Source: Rhizobium sp. 11515TR (GTDB lineage Bacteria; Pseudomonadota; Alphaproteobacteria; Rhizobiales; Rhizobiaceae). Taken from it: a stretch of 64,000 nucleotides of DNA. Made by a program: the position numbers and the translations under genes. Position 1 is the stretch's first letter, and every line of letters begins with the position of its first letter. The stretch spans positions 2,275,501-2,339,500 of the forward strand of contig NZ_CP022998.1 in NCBI RefSeq assembly GCF_002277895.1, given 5' to 3'. Shown piece after piece: positions 29,299-39,075 of the stretch. The notes under the pieces were generated by a model that was not told the origin of the DNA, did not search any database, and saw only the letters and a program-made list of their open reading frames with translations.

Positions 29299-29658
29299 TC
29301 AGCGCTTGAGAACCGGCTTTATGTCCTTGTGGAAAAAGCGGAAGTAGGAGGCGACCTTAGCCGAGGCATTGGACGAGCGATCGAATTCGATGCCGATGCG
29401 GCCGTTGTGAGCCCAGCGCACGAAACCATCCAGTAAGCCGATATCGTCGCACTCGACGCGAACCTTGCTGCCCGCCGCCGCGTAGAGCGGCGCCTGCAGG
29501 TCGAGCGCGATGCCGCTTGTGGAAATGTCGACGACGCGGCCGGCGACGAGCTTGGTGAAATATCGAACCTGACCCATGAGCCGCGCATGATGGCGCGGCG
29601 AGCCGCGTGTCTTGATTTTCAGATTGCTTTCGACGAGAGATTTCGAGGAGAATTGCAT
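29299..29658 (-). CDS. PilZ domain protein
   Basis: A 119-residue single-domain PilZ protein: the c-di-GMP signature RHHAR (about 22-26) and DISTSG (about 44-49) are both present, correctly spaced, and followed by a beta-barrel sequence ending GRIGIEFD. It probably senses cyclic di-GMP in the cytoplasm and acts on motility or exopolysaccharide. No neighbouring diguanylate cyclase is visible. Confidence 0.85.
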   Translation of the reverse strand: MQFSSKSLVESNLKIKTRGSPRHHARLMGQVRYFTKLVAGRVVDISTSGIALDLQAPLYAAAGSKVRVECDDIGLLDGFVRWAHNGRIGIEFDRSSNASAKVASYFRFFHKDIKPVLKR

Positions 29659-29818
29659 GATCTTATCCCGGCCCGCGCATCTTTTTCAGCCTTTGGATAA
29701 CATGTGTGCATTGAGCGATTCTTAGCGTAATCGTTAAAATTGTAATCGAAAGTCCCGAATCGGTACTGGACCGGGTTCCCTTTCATGACGTGCAATGTGA
29801 ATATTTGGGGAGCAGAAC

Positions 29819-30622
29819 ATGCGCATCGTTTCGTTGAATGCATGGGGCGGCCGGCTTCATGAGCCGTTGATGCCTTATCTCGTCGATGTTGATGCGGATG
29901 TTTTGTGCCTGCAGGAGGTGGTTCGCACGAAGGATGCGGAATCACCATGGCTGGTCTATCGCGATCATGGCATCGAGCTTCCACAGCGCGCCAACCTCTT
30001 CGAGGAGCTGAAGGCTGCTTTGCCGGCTTACGATGCCTTCTTCCTTCCCGTCGCGCGAGGCGATCTCTTCGACGGTGACACGCGCTTGGACTCTGAATTC
30101 GGACTGGTAACCTTCGTGCGCAGGACCTATCCGATCATCGGCCAGGCAGCCGGTTTCGTTCACGGCGAATTTTCGGCTAATGGCTATGGACCGCATCCGC
30201 GCTCCCGCAATGCTCATTGCATCCGCCTCTTCGATTATGAGCGCGGCTACCCCGTCACCATTGCTCATATGCACGGCCTGCGGGATCTGGAAGGCAAGGG
30301 CGATACGCCGGCTCGGCGCCATCAGGCGCATGCGCTGGTCGAGATCATTCGCCAGGTTCGGCAAGAGGGCGACCGGCTGGTCGTTTGCGGTGACTTCAAT
30401 GTGTTGCCGGATAGCCAGACCTTCGAAGTCCTCGGCAGCCTGGGGCTCGCCGATCTCGTCACTTCACGGGGACATGACGACACGCGCACCTCGCATTACA
30501 AGAAGCAGCCCCGTTTTGCTGACTACATGCTCGTGACATCGAATGTCGAGGTCATCCGTTTCGATCCTGTCGCGGAGCCAGAAGTGTCCGATCATCGCGC
30601 ATTGCTGCTGGATATGTGCTGA
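29819..30622 (+). CDS. Endonuclease/exonuclease/phosphatase family protein
   Basis: A 267-residue EEP-fold phosphoesterase: N-terminal LNAWGGR, LCLQEV (metal-binding Glu), CGDFNVLPDS (catalytic D, N) and C-terminal SDHRALLLD (catalytic D, H) are intact. No signal peptide. Substrate (DNA, sphingomyelin, phosphoinositide or other phosphodiester) cannot be told from sequence. ATG 29819 is preceded by GGGGAG. Confidence 0.88.
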   Translation: MRIVSLNAWGGRLHEPLMPYLVDVDADVLCLQEVVRTKDAESPWLVYRDHGIELPQRANLFEELKAALPAYDAFFLPVARGDLFDGDTRLDSEFGLVTFVRRTYPIIGQAAGFVHGEFSANGYGPHPRSRNAHCIRLFDYERGYPVTIAHMHGLRDLEGKGDTPARRHQAHALVEIIRQVRQEGDRLVVCGDFNVLPDSQTFEVLGSLGLADLVTSRGHDDTRTSHYKKQPRFADYMLVTSNVEVIRFDPVAEPEVSDHRALLLDMC

Positions 30623-30628
30623 CGAAGA

Positions 30629-31090
30629 TCACAAGCCGACATTCGGCCGGTCGATGATCTCGCGCAGTGCGAAGCTGGAATTGATCTTCACGACGTGGGG
30701 CAGGGCCGAGAGCCAGTCGCGATGGATACGTTCGTAGTCTTCGAGATCCCGCGCGGCGACGCGCAATATGTAGTCGTATTCGCCCGACATGAGGTAGCAG
30801 GAGAGCACGTTGGGGCAGCGCTTCACCGCGGTTTCGAATTCCGAAAGCGTCTTGGCGAACTGACCTGACAGCGAGATGTGTACGAAGGCGATCATTTTGT
30901 AATCAAGCGCCTTGTGCGAGAGATGCGCGTGATAGCCGTCGATGACGCCGCTCTTTTCCAGGATGTCGAGCCGCCGCGAACAGGCCGAGGGCGAAAGTCC
31001 GACCTTCTCGGCCAGTTCCGAATTGGTGATTCGGGCGTTCTGCTGCAGCATCCGCAGAATCGAATGATCTATGGCGTCTAGGTCGGACAT
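30629..31090 (-). CDS. Lrp/AsnC family transcriptional regulator
   Basis: A 153-residue protein with an N-terminal helix-turn-helix (IDHSILRMLQQNARITNSELA, reading SPSACSRRLDILEKSG) and a C-terminal RAM ligand domain. It is divergent from ald with a 152-base gap; in rhizobia this arrangement marks the alanine-responsive activator of ald (AldR type), so it likely controls ald and itself. Confidence 0.92.
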   Translation of the reverse strand: MSDLDAIDHSILRMLQQNARITNSELAEKVGLSPSACSRRLDILEKSGVIDGYHAHLSHKALDYKMIAFVHISLSGQFAKTLSEFETAVKRCPNVLSCYLMSGEYDYILRVAARDLEDYERIHRDWLSALPHVVKINSSFALREIIDRPNVGL

Positions 31091-31242
31091 TCGAAGATCT
31101 TTCGAAGAAATTCCTATTTGCGCAATAAATCACGAAAAATGACTGCAGTGCAAATCGTCTTTGCAAGGACATTGCGGCGCGGTGGTGGTCTGATTTCACT
31201 TGGAGAAAATGAAAGACGCAAAAGCATTCGAGGAGGAATGAA

Positions 31243-32361
31243 ATGCGCGTTGGCTGCCCCAAGGAAATCAAGAACCATGAATACCGCGTTGGTCTGACGC
31301 CGGCATCCGTTCGCGAATATGTCGCCCATGGCCACGAAGTCTGGGTCGAGACGAAGGCCGGTGCCGGCATCGGCGCCGACGATCATGCCTACATTGCCGC
31401 CGGCGCGAAGATCGCCGCAAGCGCCAAGGATATTTTCGAAAAGTGCGACATGATCGTAAAAGTCAAGGAGCCGCAGCCCTCGGAATGGGCGCAGCTTCGC
31501 GAGGGACAGCTTCTCTACACCTATCTGCATCTCGCGCCTGATCCGGAGCAGACAAAGGGGTTGCTCGCTTCGGGCGTGACCGCCGTCGCCTATGAGACCG
31601 TGACCGACGAGCGCGGCGGCCTGCCGCTGCTGGCGCCTATGTCCGAAGTCGCGGGCCGCCTGTCGATCCAGGCGGGTGCGACCGCTCTACAGAAGGCCAA
31701 TGGCGGCCTCGGCATTCTGCTCGGCGGCGTGCCCGGCGTGCTGCCGGCCAAGGTGGCGATCATCGGCGGCGGCGTCGTCGGGCTGCATGCCGCCAAGATG
31801 GCAGCCGGGCTCGGGGCCGATGTCAGCATCCTCGATCGTTCGCTGCCGCGCCTGCGCCAGCTTGACGATATCTTCAACGGTCGCGTCCATACCCGCTATT
31901 CCAGCATTCAGGCGCTGGAGGAAGAAGTCTTCTCAGCCGATCTCGTCATCGGTGCCGTGCTGATCCCCGGTGCCGCCGCTCCGAAGCTGGTAACGCGCGA
32001 AATGCTGTCGGGCATGAAGCAGGGTTCTGTTATCGTCGACGTCGCCATCGACCAGGGCGGCTGCTTCGAGACCTCGCATGCGACAACGCATTCCGATCCG
32101 ACCTATGTGGTCGAAGGCGTCGTCCATTATTGCGTCGCCAACATGCCGGGCGCGGTTCCCGTTACGTCCGCGCATGCGCTCAATAATGCCACGATCTATC
32201 ACGGCTTGGCCCTTGCCGATCGCGGGTTGCGCGCCATTGCGGAAGACAAGCATCTCCGCAATGGCCTCAATGTGCATAAGGGCCGCATCACGAACCGGCC
32301 GGTGGCCGAGGCGCTCGGCTATGAGGCCGTAGCACCCGAAAGCATTCTGAACGTCGCGTAA
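31243..32361 (+). CDS. ald: Alanine dehydrogenase
   Basis: A 372-residue NAD-dependent enzyme interconverting L-alanine and pyruvate plus ammonia. The N-terminal MRVGCPKEIKNHEYRVGLTP with substrate-binding R15, K74-region VKVKEPQPSEW, catalytic H96 region and the NAD-binding IIGGGVVGLHAAKMA are intact, and the length is standard. RBS GAGGAGG lies 7 bases before ATG 31243. Important for nitrogen balance in bacteroids and on alanine as carbon source. Confidence 0.96.
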   Translation: MRVGCPKEIKNHEYRVGLTPASVREYVAHGHEVWVETKAGAGIGADDHAYIAAGAKIAASAKDIFEKCDMIVKVKEPQPSEWAQLREGQLLYTYLHLAPDPEQTKGLLASGVTAVAYETVTDERGGLPLLAPMSEVAGRLSIQAGATALQKANGGLGILLGGVPGVLPAKVAIIGGGVVGLHAAKMAAGLGADVSILDRSLPRLRQLDDIFNGRVHTRYSSIQALEEEVFSADLVIGAVLIPGAAAPKLVTREMLSGMKQGSVIVDVAIDQGGCFETSHATTHSDPTYVVEGVVHYCVANMPGAVPVTSAHALNNATIYHGLALADRGLRAIAEDKHLRNGLNVHKGRITNRPVAEALGYEAVAPESILNVA

Positions 32362-32378
32362 AGCCCATCGCGCGCACG

Positions 32379-32888
32379 TCAGATGGAGGCGCCGGCATCC
32401 GCGTATGCCGGCGCTCCTATTTTATCGATCCGGCATTGATAGCAGTTGTTGCGTGCCGAGCGGACATGGACATAGGCGATGTCGGGACGTTCGAGTAGCG
32501 AAGCCGCATAGGCTGGGATATCGCCGGTCGGCGTCACGGCGCCAGTTCCGTAGACAATGCGGTCGTTCTTCCCATAGCCGCGCACGATGAAATCCTTGCT
32601 GGTCGTCAGCACCGGCGGCAGGATTTCTTCGGCTTCGTAGCGCTGGCACGGCGTCTTATGCAGGAAGATCGGACCCGTCTCCGCATAGGGCTGCAATTCC
32701 GGGAAGGGGCGATAGGCAAAGACGAACAGCTCTTCGCCGGCATCGATATTGCGCAGGCAATGGCGGCAAGGATGGCCAGAGCCATCGGAAATCATCGTCT
32801 CGGGTTGATGGCCGTAGGCATCCGCGCCGCCGTTCCACAGAAGTTCTGCGTCGGACGTGGGCATGGCTGCAAAGGTGATGGAAGGCAT
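32379..32888 (-). CDS. DUF1203 family protein
   Basis: A 169-residue protein from ATG 32888; the frame extends 19 codons upstream without a supported start. It matches the DUF1203 family in having GHPCRHCLRNIDAGEELFVFAYRPF, FLHKTPCQRY and a C-terminal NNCYQCRIDK. Paired cysteines hint at a metal or redox role. Function unknown. Confidence 0.8.
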   Translation of the reverse strand: MPSITFAAMPTSDAELLWNGGADAYGHQPETMISDGSGHPCRHCLRNIDAGEELFVFAYRPFPELQPYAETGPIFLHKTPCQRYEAEEILPPVLTTSKDFIVRGYGKNDRIVYGTGAVTPTGDIPAYAASLLERPDIAYVHVRSARNNCYQCRIDKIGAPAYADAGASI

Positions 32889-32968
32889 GGCAAGGCTCCT
32901 TTCAAGATTTGCCATGTGATGCGCCCGTGCGAGGCGCGAAGCCACCCGATTCCTGCGGCTTCAGCGCC

Positions 32969-33526
32969 CTAGCCCTTCTTGGCGAGCTCAAGCAGCTCCT
33001 TGTCGCTCAACGGCCGAACGATACCTTCGCCAGTCGAAATCGGCGAGAATCCGAACATCTGATAGAGCTGCAATGCTCTGGGATGATCGAGATTATTTGT
33101 GGTCGTCACGATGCGCTGCGGGTTCAGCGTCCAGATGGCGTAGAGCGACTGCAGTAGAAACCATTTGCCGATGCCGAGACCGAGTGCGTTTTCGATGAGA
33201 CCGAAATGGCTGAGTTCGATCGTCTCCTCATCCTGGCGGAAATATTCGAAGAATCCACCCGGCGCGCCGTTGACGTAAAGTACGCTGATATCGTTGCGCT
33301 GATCGTGAAGAACAGCCGTCAGCTGCTCGTCGGAGAGGCGCAGACGCTCCACCCAATGCCACCGGGCGCCCACCTGGCGATAGAGATAGCGGTAGAAGGG
33401 CAGCGGGATGCCAGGCGCCCGCATGATCGCGGTCTGGATATTTACCGGCACCGGCAGGCTGGCCTTGGGCGGCGCAGTCATTTCCAGACGGGTGATGTGA
33501 ACCTTGATGGAGGAGGGCGTCTTCAC
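32969..33526 (-). CDS. GNAT family N-acetyltransferase
   Basis: A 185-residue GNAT protein using GTG 33526, 12 bases after the sseA stop and consistent with operon layout; the frame continues upstream into sseA. The acetyl-CoA loop is ENALGLGIGKWFL and the C-terminal TTNNLDHPRALQLYQMFGFSP is typical. The substrate is unknown. Likely co-transcribed with sseA. Confidence 0.85.
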   Translation of the reverse strand: MKTPSSIKVHITRLEMTAPPKASLPVPVNIQTAIMRAPGIPLPFYRYLYRQVGARWHWVERLRLSDEQLTAVLHDQRNDISVLYVNGAPGGFFEYFRQDEETIELSHFGLIENALGLGIGKWFLLQSLYAIWTLNPQRIVTTTNNLDHPRALQLYQMFGFSPISTGEGIVRPLSDKELLELAKKG

Positions 33527-33537
33527 GGCTATGAGGC

Positions 33538-34395
33538 TCAATCTTGACCGGTGACGATGGGCGTATCCGCCCGGCTGCCCCATTCCGACCAGGAGCCGTC
33601 ATAGAGCTTGTTGTTGCCGTGATCGAGAGATTCGAGCGCCAGCGTGATGATGGCGGCGGTAATGCCTGAGCCGCAGGTCGTCACCACAGGCTTGTCGAGA
33701 TCGATGCCGGCCTTCTCGATGGTTTCCCTCAATTCAGGCAGCGACTTGAACTTGCCATTCGTGGCAAAGACGCCGGATGGCAGGCTTCTCGCGCCTGGCA
33801 TATGGCCGGAGCGCATGCCTTCGCGCGGCTCCGGCTCAGTCGCGGCAAAGCGCCCGCCACTGCGGGCATCGGCGATCTGCAGCGAACGACTTTCGACGAT
33901 TTCTCGCATTTCCTCGAGCGAAACGACGCGGCTGCCGTTGAATTTAGGCTTGAACGTTGCGGGCGCGAAGCTAGGCGTTGCCGTCTCCAGCGGCCGCCCT
34001 TCGGCCTTCCAGCCATCCAGGCCGCCGTCCAGCACGAAGACGTTTGGCGCACCCATGACGATGTGGAACAGCCACCAGACGCGCGGCGAAGCAAACAGGC
34101 CCGGACCGTCATAGATGACGATACGATCGCTCTCGCTGATGCCGAGCTTGCCGACTTCTGATGCGAAGAATTCGGGCGAGGGAACCATATGCGGCAGGCC
34201 GGTCGAATGATCTGCGATCTTGTCCTGATCGAAGCGGATGGCGCCGGGAATATGGCCGCTGGCATATTCGGCGTCGGCGTCGCGCTTCTGGGCCGGCAGA
34301 TAGAAGGATGCATCGAGGATGCGAAGGTCCTTGGCACCCAGCTCGCCCTGCAGCCAGTCGGCGGATACGACGAAACGGCTCTTGTCCGCTGCCAT
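33538..34395 (-). CDS. sseA: 3-mercaptopyruvate sulfurtransferase
   Basis: A 285-residue protein of two rhodanese domains transferring sulfur from 3-mercaptopyruvate to cyanide or thiols. The active-site loop CGSGITAA (C241) matches the mercaptopyruvate type. ATG 34395 is chosen for GGGAG 8 bases upstream. It runs with the GNAT gene downstream and alaX-cysK upstream on the same strand, a sulfur and cysteine metabolism cluster. Confidence 0.93.
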   Translation of the reverse strand: MAADKSRFVVSADWLQGELGAKDLRILDASFYLPAQKRDADAEYASGHIPGAIRFDQDKIADHSTGLPHMVPSPEFFASEVGKLGISESDRIVIYDGPGLFASPRVWWLFHIVMGAPNVFVLDGGLDGWKAEGRPLETATPSFAPATFKPKFNGSRVVSLEEMREIVESRSLQIADARSGGRFAATEPEPREGMRSGHMPGARSLPSGVFATNGKFKSLPELRETIEKAGIDLDKPVVTTCGSGITAAIITLALESLDHGNNKLYDGSWSEWGSRADTPIVTGQD

Positions 34396-34455
34396 GATGA
34401 TCACTCCCTGCTATGGTTTATTGGTCTTGATATCGAGATATAGGCGCTTGCCCGG

Positions 34456-35193
34456 TCAATTCTCGTCGATCGGCGCGCCGAAACGAATGCGGAAGCGCCG
34501 GTTTTCCTTGCCCTTCTTCTCGATCTTGGCGATGTGGATAGCGCCGACTTCCTGCGTCTCCGACACGTGCGTGCCGCCGCAAGGCTGGCTGTCGATGGCC
34601 GAATCCTCGCCGATACAAACGAGGCTGACACGGCCAAGGCCCATCGGCGGGCGCACATTCTTGGATTTGACGATGCCCGGATTGGCAATCAGCTCCTCGT
34701 CCGTGATCCAGCGGACGAAGACGGGGTGGTTCTCGTTGACGAGCGCCATCATTTTCGCCGTCACCTCGTCCTTGTCGATCGTCTCGCTCATGTCGAAATC
34801 GACCCGGCTCTCATCCTCGCCGACCGCCGCGCCGGTGATCGGATAGGGGCAGACCACCGAGAGGAGATGGCAGGCCGTATGCATGCGCATCAGCTTATAG
34901 CGCCGCGCCCAGTCGATATGCAGCACCAGCTTCTCACCGACGATGGGCAAGGGCTGATTTTCGAGCGGGACATGAATAATGATGTCCTTGATCGGTCCAT
35001 GCTTCGTTTGAGCGAGCATGATCCTCGAGCCGTCGCCGCGCTCCAGGAAACCAGTATCGCCCGGCTGACCGCCGGAGGTGGCGTAGAAGCAGGTCTGATC
35101 GAGCTCTATGCCCCCATCTTCGTGGATTGCGGTGACGACGCCTTCCGCGGTCGAGAGATAGAAATCGTCACGATAGAGGGCATGGACGGTCAT
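34456..35193 (-). CDS. Alanyl-tRNA editing protein AlaX
   Basis: A 245-residue free-standing editing domain that hydrolyses Ser- or Gly-charged tRNA-Ala. The zinc ligands are in HTACHLLSVV (H-x3-H) and CGGTHVSE (C-x3-H), both intact. It starts 4 bases after the cysK stop, indicating co-transcription with cysK. Confidence 0.92.
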   Translation of the reverse strand: MTVHALYRDDFYLSTAEGVVTAIHEDGGIELDQTCFYATSGGQPGDTGFLERGDGSRIMLAQTKHGPIKDIIIHVPLENQPLPIVGEKLVLHIDWARRYKLMRMHTACHLLSVVCPYPITGAAVGEDESRVDFDMSETIDKDEVTAKMMALVNENHPVFVRWITDEELIANPGIVKSKNVRPPMGLGRVSLVCIGEDSAIDSQPCGGTHVSETQEVGAIHIAKIEKKGKENRRFRIRFGAPIDEN

Positions 35194-35197
35194 ATGA

Positions 35198-36238
35198 TCA
35201 CGCTGTTGTTTCGTATGGGACGGCGATTTCAGCCCGTTTTTCCAAATAGCCCGGCAGTGGCAGGCCCTTCGACTTCAGGAAGTCCGGGTTGAAGAGCTTG
35301 GACTGATAGCGATTGCCGTAATCACACAGGATGGTCACTATCGTATGTCCGGGACCGAGATCCTTGGCGAGACGAACCGCCCCGGCAATATTGATGGCCG
35401 TAGAGCCGCCGAGGCACAGGCCCTCGTGTTCGACCAGATCGAAGACGTAAGGAAGCGCTTCGGCATCGGTAACCTGATAGGCGAAATCGGGCGTAAAACC
35501 TTCCAGATTCGCCGTAATGCGGCCCTGGCCGATGCCTTCGGTGATCGAGGAGCCGGAGGATTTCAGCTCGCCGTTCTTATAGAATTCATAAAGGGCCGCG
35601 CCTTCCGGATCGGCGATGCCGATCTTGACGTCCTTGTTGAAGGCATGCAGCCCCATGGCGACGCCCGCCAGCGTACCGCCGGAGCCGACCGAGCAGATAA
35701 AGCCGTCGATCTTGCCGTTAGTGTCGGCCCAGATTTCCTTGGCGGTCGTCTCGATATGTGCTTGACGGTTGGCGACATTGTCGAACTGGTTTGCCCAGAT
35801 CGCGCCGTTCGGCTCGGTCTTTGCCAGCTGTTCGGCCAGCCGGCCCGAAACCTTCACATAGTTGTTCGGGTTCTTGTAAGGGACGGCCGGAACTTCGACC
35901 AACTCGGCGCCGAGCAGCTTCAGCGCGTCCTTCTTTTCCTGGCTCTGCGTTTCCGGAATGACGATGACGGTGCGATAGCCGAGAGCTTTGGCAACCAGCG
36001 TCAGGCCGATGCCGGTGTTGCCGGCGGTGCCCTCGACGATCACCCCACCGGGTCTCAGCAGACCTTTTTTCTCAGCATCGCGAATGATATAGAGCGCGGC
36101 GCGATCCTTCACCGATTGGCCGGGATTCAAAAACTCGGCCTTGCCGAGAATGGTCGAGCCCGTCGCCTCGGAGGCGCCCTTGAGCTTGATCAACGGCGTA
36201 TTGCCAATTGCTTCGAGGACGGAGGGATGGACGGTCAT
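35198..36238 (-). CDS. cysK: Cysteine synthase A (O-acetylserine sulfhydrylase)
   Basis: A 346-residue PLP enzyme joining O-acetylserine and sulfide to make cysteine. The PLP lysine is K44 in NPGQSVKDRAA; the substrate loop VEGTAGNTGIGL and phosphate site CSVGSGGTLAGV are intact. It heads a probable operon with alaX; the 4-base spacing supports coupling. It is slightly longer than E. coli CysK, as usual for rhizobia. Confidence 0.94.
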   Translation of the reverse strand: MTVHPSVLEAIGNTPLIKLKGASEATGSTILGKAEFLNPGQSVKDRAALYIIRDAEKKGLLRPGGVIVEGTAGNTGIGLTLVAKALGYRTVIVIPETQSQEKKDALKLLGAELVEVPAVPYKNPNNYVKVSGRLAEQLAKTEPNGAIWANQFDNVANRQAHIETTAKEIWADTNGKIDGFICSVGSGGTLAGVAMGLHAFNKDVKIGIADPEGAALYEFYKNGELKSSGSSITEGIGQGRITANLEGFTPDFAYQVTDAEALPYVFDLVEHEGLCLGGSTAINIAGAVRLAKDLGPGHTIVTILCDYGNRYQSKLFNPDFLKSKGLPLPGYLEKRAEIAVPYETTA

Positions 36239-36533
36239 TGGAATCTGCCTTCTGTTCGCAACTACTGTAAGAACGGTCTTTTCCCTTCACAAGGCGGCAT
36301 AGGCAAGAAATTCTGTTCCTTGCTACTCGTTTGCCCCGCAAAATTCGACTTGGCAGGCCTCTTGGCCTCTCTCTTTCATCCAACTCCGCAGTCTCCAATT
36401 GGTGACATTGTTTTCCTGATGAAGCCGCCAGTCTGGCCGAAAGCGGCCACAATGATACGCTATTTCTAAAATGCCACGACGGTCGCTGTTGAAAGCGTTT
36501 GATGTAGGCAGCCGCCAGCCAAGGAGAAGAGCC

Positions 36534-37364
36534 ATGAGCCCGTTCATCGCACGTCCTGAACATGGAGTGGTCTGGATCACCGGCGCCAGTTCCGGTATCG
36601 GCCGCGCGCTTGCGCTGAAACTGGCTGAAGAAGGATATAAGGTTGCCGTTACGGCTCGCAGTCACGACAAGCTTCTGGCGCTGCAGGCAGAGGCCAGCGC
36701 GCTTGCCGGCAGCATCGTCGTGCTCGATGGCGATGTATCCGACACGGAGGATATGGAGCACACTGTCGCCGCCATCGAATACCAGCATGGCCCTGTTGCC
36801 CTGGCTGTTTTAAATGCCGGCATTTATCTGCCGGCACGGGGAGAAGACCTCAATCACGAAGTGTTCGAGCGCAGCTTTGCCGTCAATCTTCACGGTGTCG
36901 TCAATTGTCTCGTTCCGGCGGTGCGGCATATGCGGGCACGGGGATATGGCCAGGTTGCCCTCGTATCCTCAGTGGCCGGTTACGGCGGTCTGCCCGGCGG
37001 TGCGGCTTATGGGGCCAGCAAGGCTGCACTCATCAACATGGCCGAAAGCTTGAATTTCGAGCTCGATCGGATGGGCATCCACATCCAGCTCATCACTCCA
37101 GGCTATGTCGACACGCCATTGACGGCGCAGAACAAGTTCGTGATGCCTGATATCGTGTCGGCACAGCAGGCGGCTGATGCGATCGCTGCCGGATTGAAAT
37201 CCCCATCCTTCGACATCAGTTTCCCGAAGAGCCTGGTCTATCGGGCAAAACTGTTGAAGTTCCTGCCCTACGGCCTCTATTTCAAGGTGCTCAGGTATTT
37301 TCTCGGGAGCGGCAGCAAGCGCGGATCGGTCGGGCCGCGCATAACCGCGCATCCGGCCGAATAG
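36534..37364 (+). CDS. SDR family NAD(P)-dependent oxidoreductase
   Basis: A 276-residue short-chain dehydrogenase from ATG 36534, preceded by AAGGAGAAG. Cofactor motif WITGASSGIGRALA (about 14-27), NAG, and catalytic SSVAGYGGLPGGAAYGASKAA (Y and K present). The C-terminus is basic and amphipathic, as in membrane-associated members. Substrate unknown. It is convergent with phrB, whose stop lies only 3 bases away. Confidence 0.88.
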   Translation: MSPFIARPEHGVVWITGASSGIGRALALKLAEEGYKVAVTARSHDKLLALQAEASALAGSIVVLDGDVSDTEDMEHTVAAIEYQHGPVALAVLNAGIYLPARGEDLNHEVFERSFAVNLHGVVNCLVPAVRHMRARGYGQVALVSSVAGYGGLPGGAAYGASKAALINMAESLNFELDRMGIHIQLITPGYVDTPLTAQNKFVMPDIVSAQQAADAIAAGLKSPSFDISFPKSLVYRAKLLKFLPYGLYFKVLRYFLGSGSKRGSVGPRITAHPAE

Positions 37365-37367
37365 CGC

Positions 37368-38825
37368 CTATCCATCATCTTTAAGTGATGCGTGGGCGGC
37401 GAGCGCACGCTGCCGTGCCATGGCATGATCGACGATGGGATGGGGGTAGTGTTTGCCAAGTTCTACGCCCGCACGCTTGAGCACGTCACCAGGCGCTTCA
37501 AATGGCCGATGGATATATTTGCTGTCGAGCTTGGAAAGCTCCGGCACGAAGGTCCTGACATAGCCGCCATCCGGATCGAATTTCTCGCCTTGCAGCACCG
37601 GATTGAAGATGCGGAAGAAGGGCGAGGCATCGGCGCCCGAGCCTGCAACCCACTGCCAGTTTGCCGTGTTGGCGGCCGGATCGGCATCGACGAGCGTATC
37701 GCGAAACCAGGCTTCGCCGTCACGCCAGTCGATCAGCAGATCCTTGATCAGGAAGGAAGCGGTGATCATGCGGACGCGATTATGTATCCAGCCATGGCGC
37801 CAAAGCTGCCGCATGCCGGCATCGACGATCGGATAACCGGTTTGCCCGCGCTGCCAGCTTCTCAGCAGTTTGGCATCGGTAAGCCAAGGGAAGTCGTCGT
37901 AGCGATCGTTCCAGTTTTCCGTCCTGAGTTTCGGGAAATGAAAGAGCTGATGATAGCAGAATTCGCGCCAGACCAACTCTTTGCGGAAGCGGACGACGTT
38001 GTCCTTGGCGATATTGTCGGGCAGTCCGCGCGTCGCATGCCAGATACGGGCAGGCGAAATCTCTCCGAGCGCCAGATGCGGCGAGAGCAGGGAGGTTGCC
38101 GGTCTGTCCGGAAAATCGCGGCCGACCGCATAATCATCGATAGCGCCATCGATGAAGTCCTTCACCTTCTCTTGCGCCGCGGCTTCGCCCGGCTTCCATA
38201 TGTCCGGAAATTCTGATGCCCAGTTCGGCTTGGTGGGCCGCAGCGACCAAGAGGCGAGCGTGTCCGATTGGGGCCACTGGCCGGGTGCGAGGAGCTTTGT
38301 GGGCGCTTCTATCGGAAACGGCGGCTCGCCGGATTGCTCGAAGGCACGCCAGAAGGGCGTGTAAGTCTTGTAATGGTCACCTGCGCCCGTGCGCAGGCGT
38401 GTCGGTTCATGCAGCAGCTGGCCGGCAAAGCTGTTGGCCTCGATGCCCTTGCTCCGCAACGCCTTCTTGATTTGGATGTCCACGTCGATCCCCGCCGGAT
38501 CGTATCGACGGTTCCAGACGACGGCTTCAGCCTCGGTTTCCTCAATAAGTTTTTCAAGCACCGTCAGCGCATTGCCCTGGCGGAGGATAAGCCTGCTCCC
38601 GAGGCCATCGAGGGCGGTTTGGAGGGCCGTGAGCGAATGATGCAGCCACCATTCCTGTGCTCCGCCAAGCGGGCCACGCTCCGTTGCATCCGGCTCGCGA
38701 ATATAGACGGGAATTACCGCACGGCCCGATGTTGCCGCCGCCTGTAACGCGTGGTTGTCGTCGAGGCGGAGATCCTTTCGAAACCATAGAAGAATGGGGT
38801 TCGGCTCTTTTGTCGATGTCGTCAT
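37368..38825 (-). CDS. phrB: Deoxyribodipyrimidine photo-lyase
   Basis: A 485-residue class I CPD photolyase from ATG 38825; an upstream ATG (38864) adds 13 residues. The N-terminal antenna domain begins LLWFRKDLRLDDNHAL; the FAD domain contains WREFCYHQLFHFPKL, TGYPIVDAGMRQLW, MITASFLIKDLLIDWR and ANTANWQWVAGSGADASPFFRIFNP. It repairs UV-induced pyrimidine dimers with blue light. Confidence 0.95.
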   Translation of the reverse strand: MTTSTKEPNPILLWFRKDLRLDDNHALQAAATSGRAVIPVYIREPDATERGPLGGAQEWWLHHSLTALQTALDGLGSRLILRQGNALTVLEKLIEETEAEAVVWNRRYDPAGIDVDIQIKKALRSKGIEANSFAGQLLHEPTRLRTGAGDHYKTYTPFWRAFEQSGEPPFPIEAPTKLLAPGQWPQSDTLASWSLRPTKPNWASEFPDIWKPGEAAAQEKVKDFIDGAIDDYAVGRDFPDRPATSLLSPHLALGEISPARIWHATRGLPDNIAKDNVVRFRKELVWREFCYHQLFHFPKLRTENWNDRYDDFPWLTDAKLLRSWQRGQTGYPIVDAGMRQLWRHGWIHNRVRMITASFLIKDLLIDWRDGEAWFRDTLVDADPAANTANWQWVAGSGADASPFFRIFNPVLQGEKFDPDGGYVRTFVPELSKLDSKYIHRPFEAPGDVLKRAGVELGKHYPHPIVDHAMARQRALAAHASLKDDG

Positions 38826-38995
38826 GGTCCCGGCCGATCGCTCATCCTCTGTTGCGTCTCGCATGCTCTTATAAGGGCCGAAACCCTTATACGGTGCCAG
38901 CCGTCAAATGGTTTCGCTACCGCGCGTTACATAAGCGGATGCCACACGCAACTCTCGTAAGGAAAACTGGATGCCGTTTATGATATAAGGAATGC

Positions 38996-39013
38996 CTGTC
39001 ACTGTTCTGTAAT
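38996..39013 (+). promoter_or_regulatory. PHO box upstream of ugpC
   Basis: CTGTCACTGTTCTGTAAT contains two CTGTNA repeats at an 11-base period, the layout of PhoB-binding sites, 62 bases before ugpC. Phosphate-starvation control of Ugp is well known. Confidence 0.7.
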
Positions 39014-39075
39014 GCAAATTCGCTAGCAGTCCACCCGATTGACGTGCCGAAAATGGACAGGCGGGGAAGATTAAA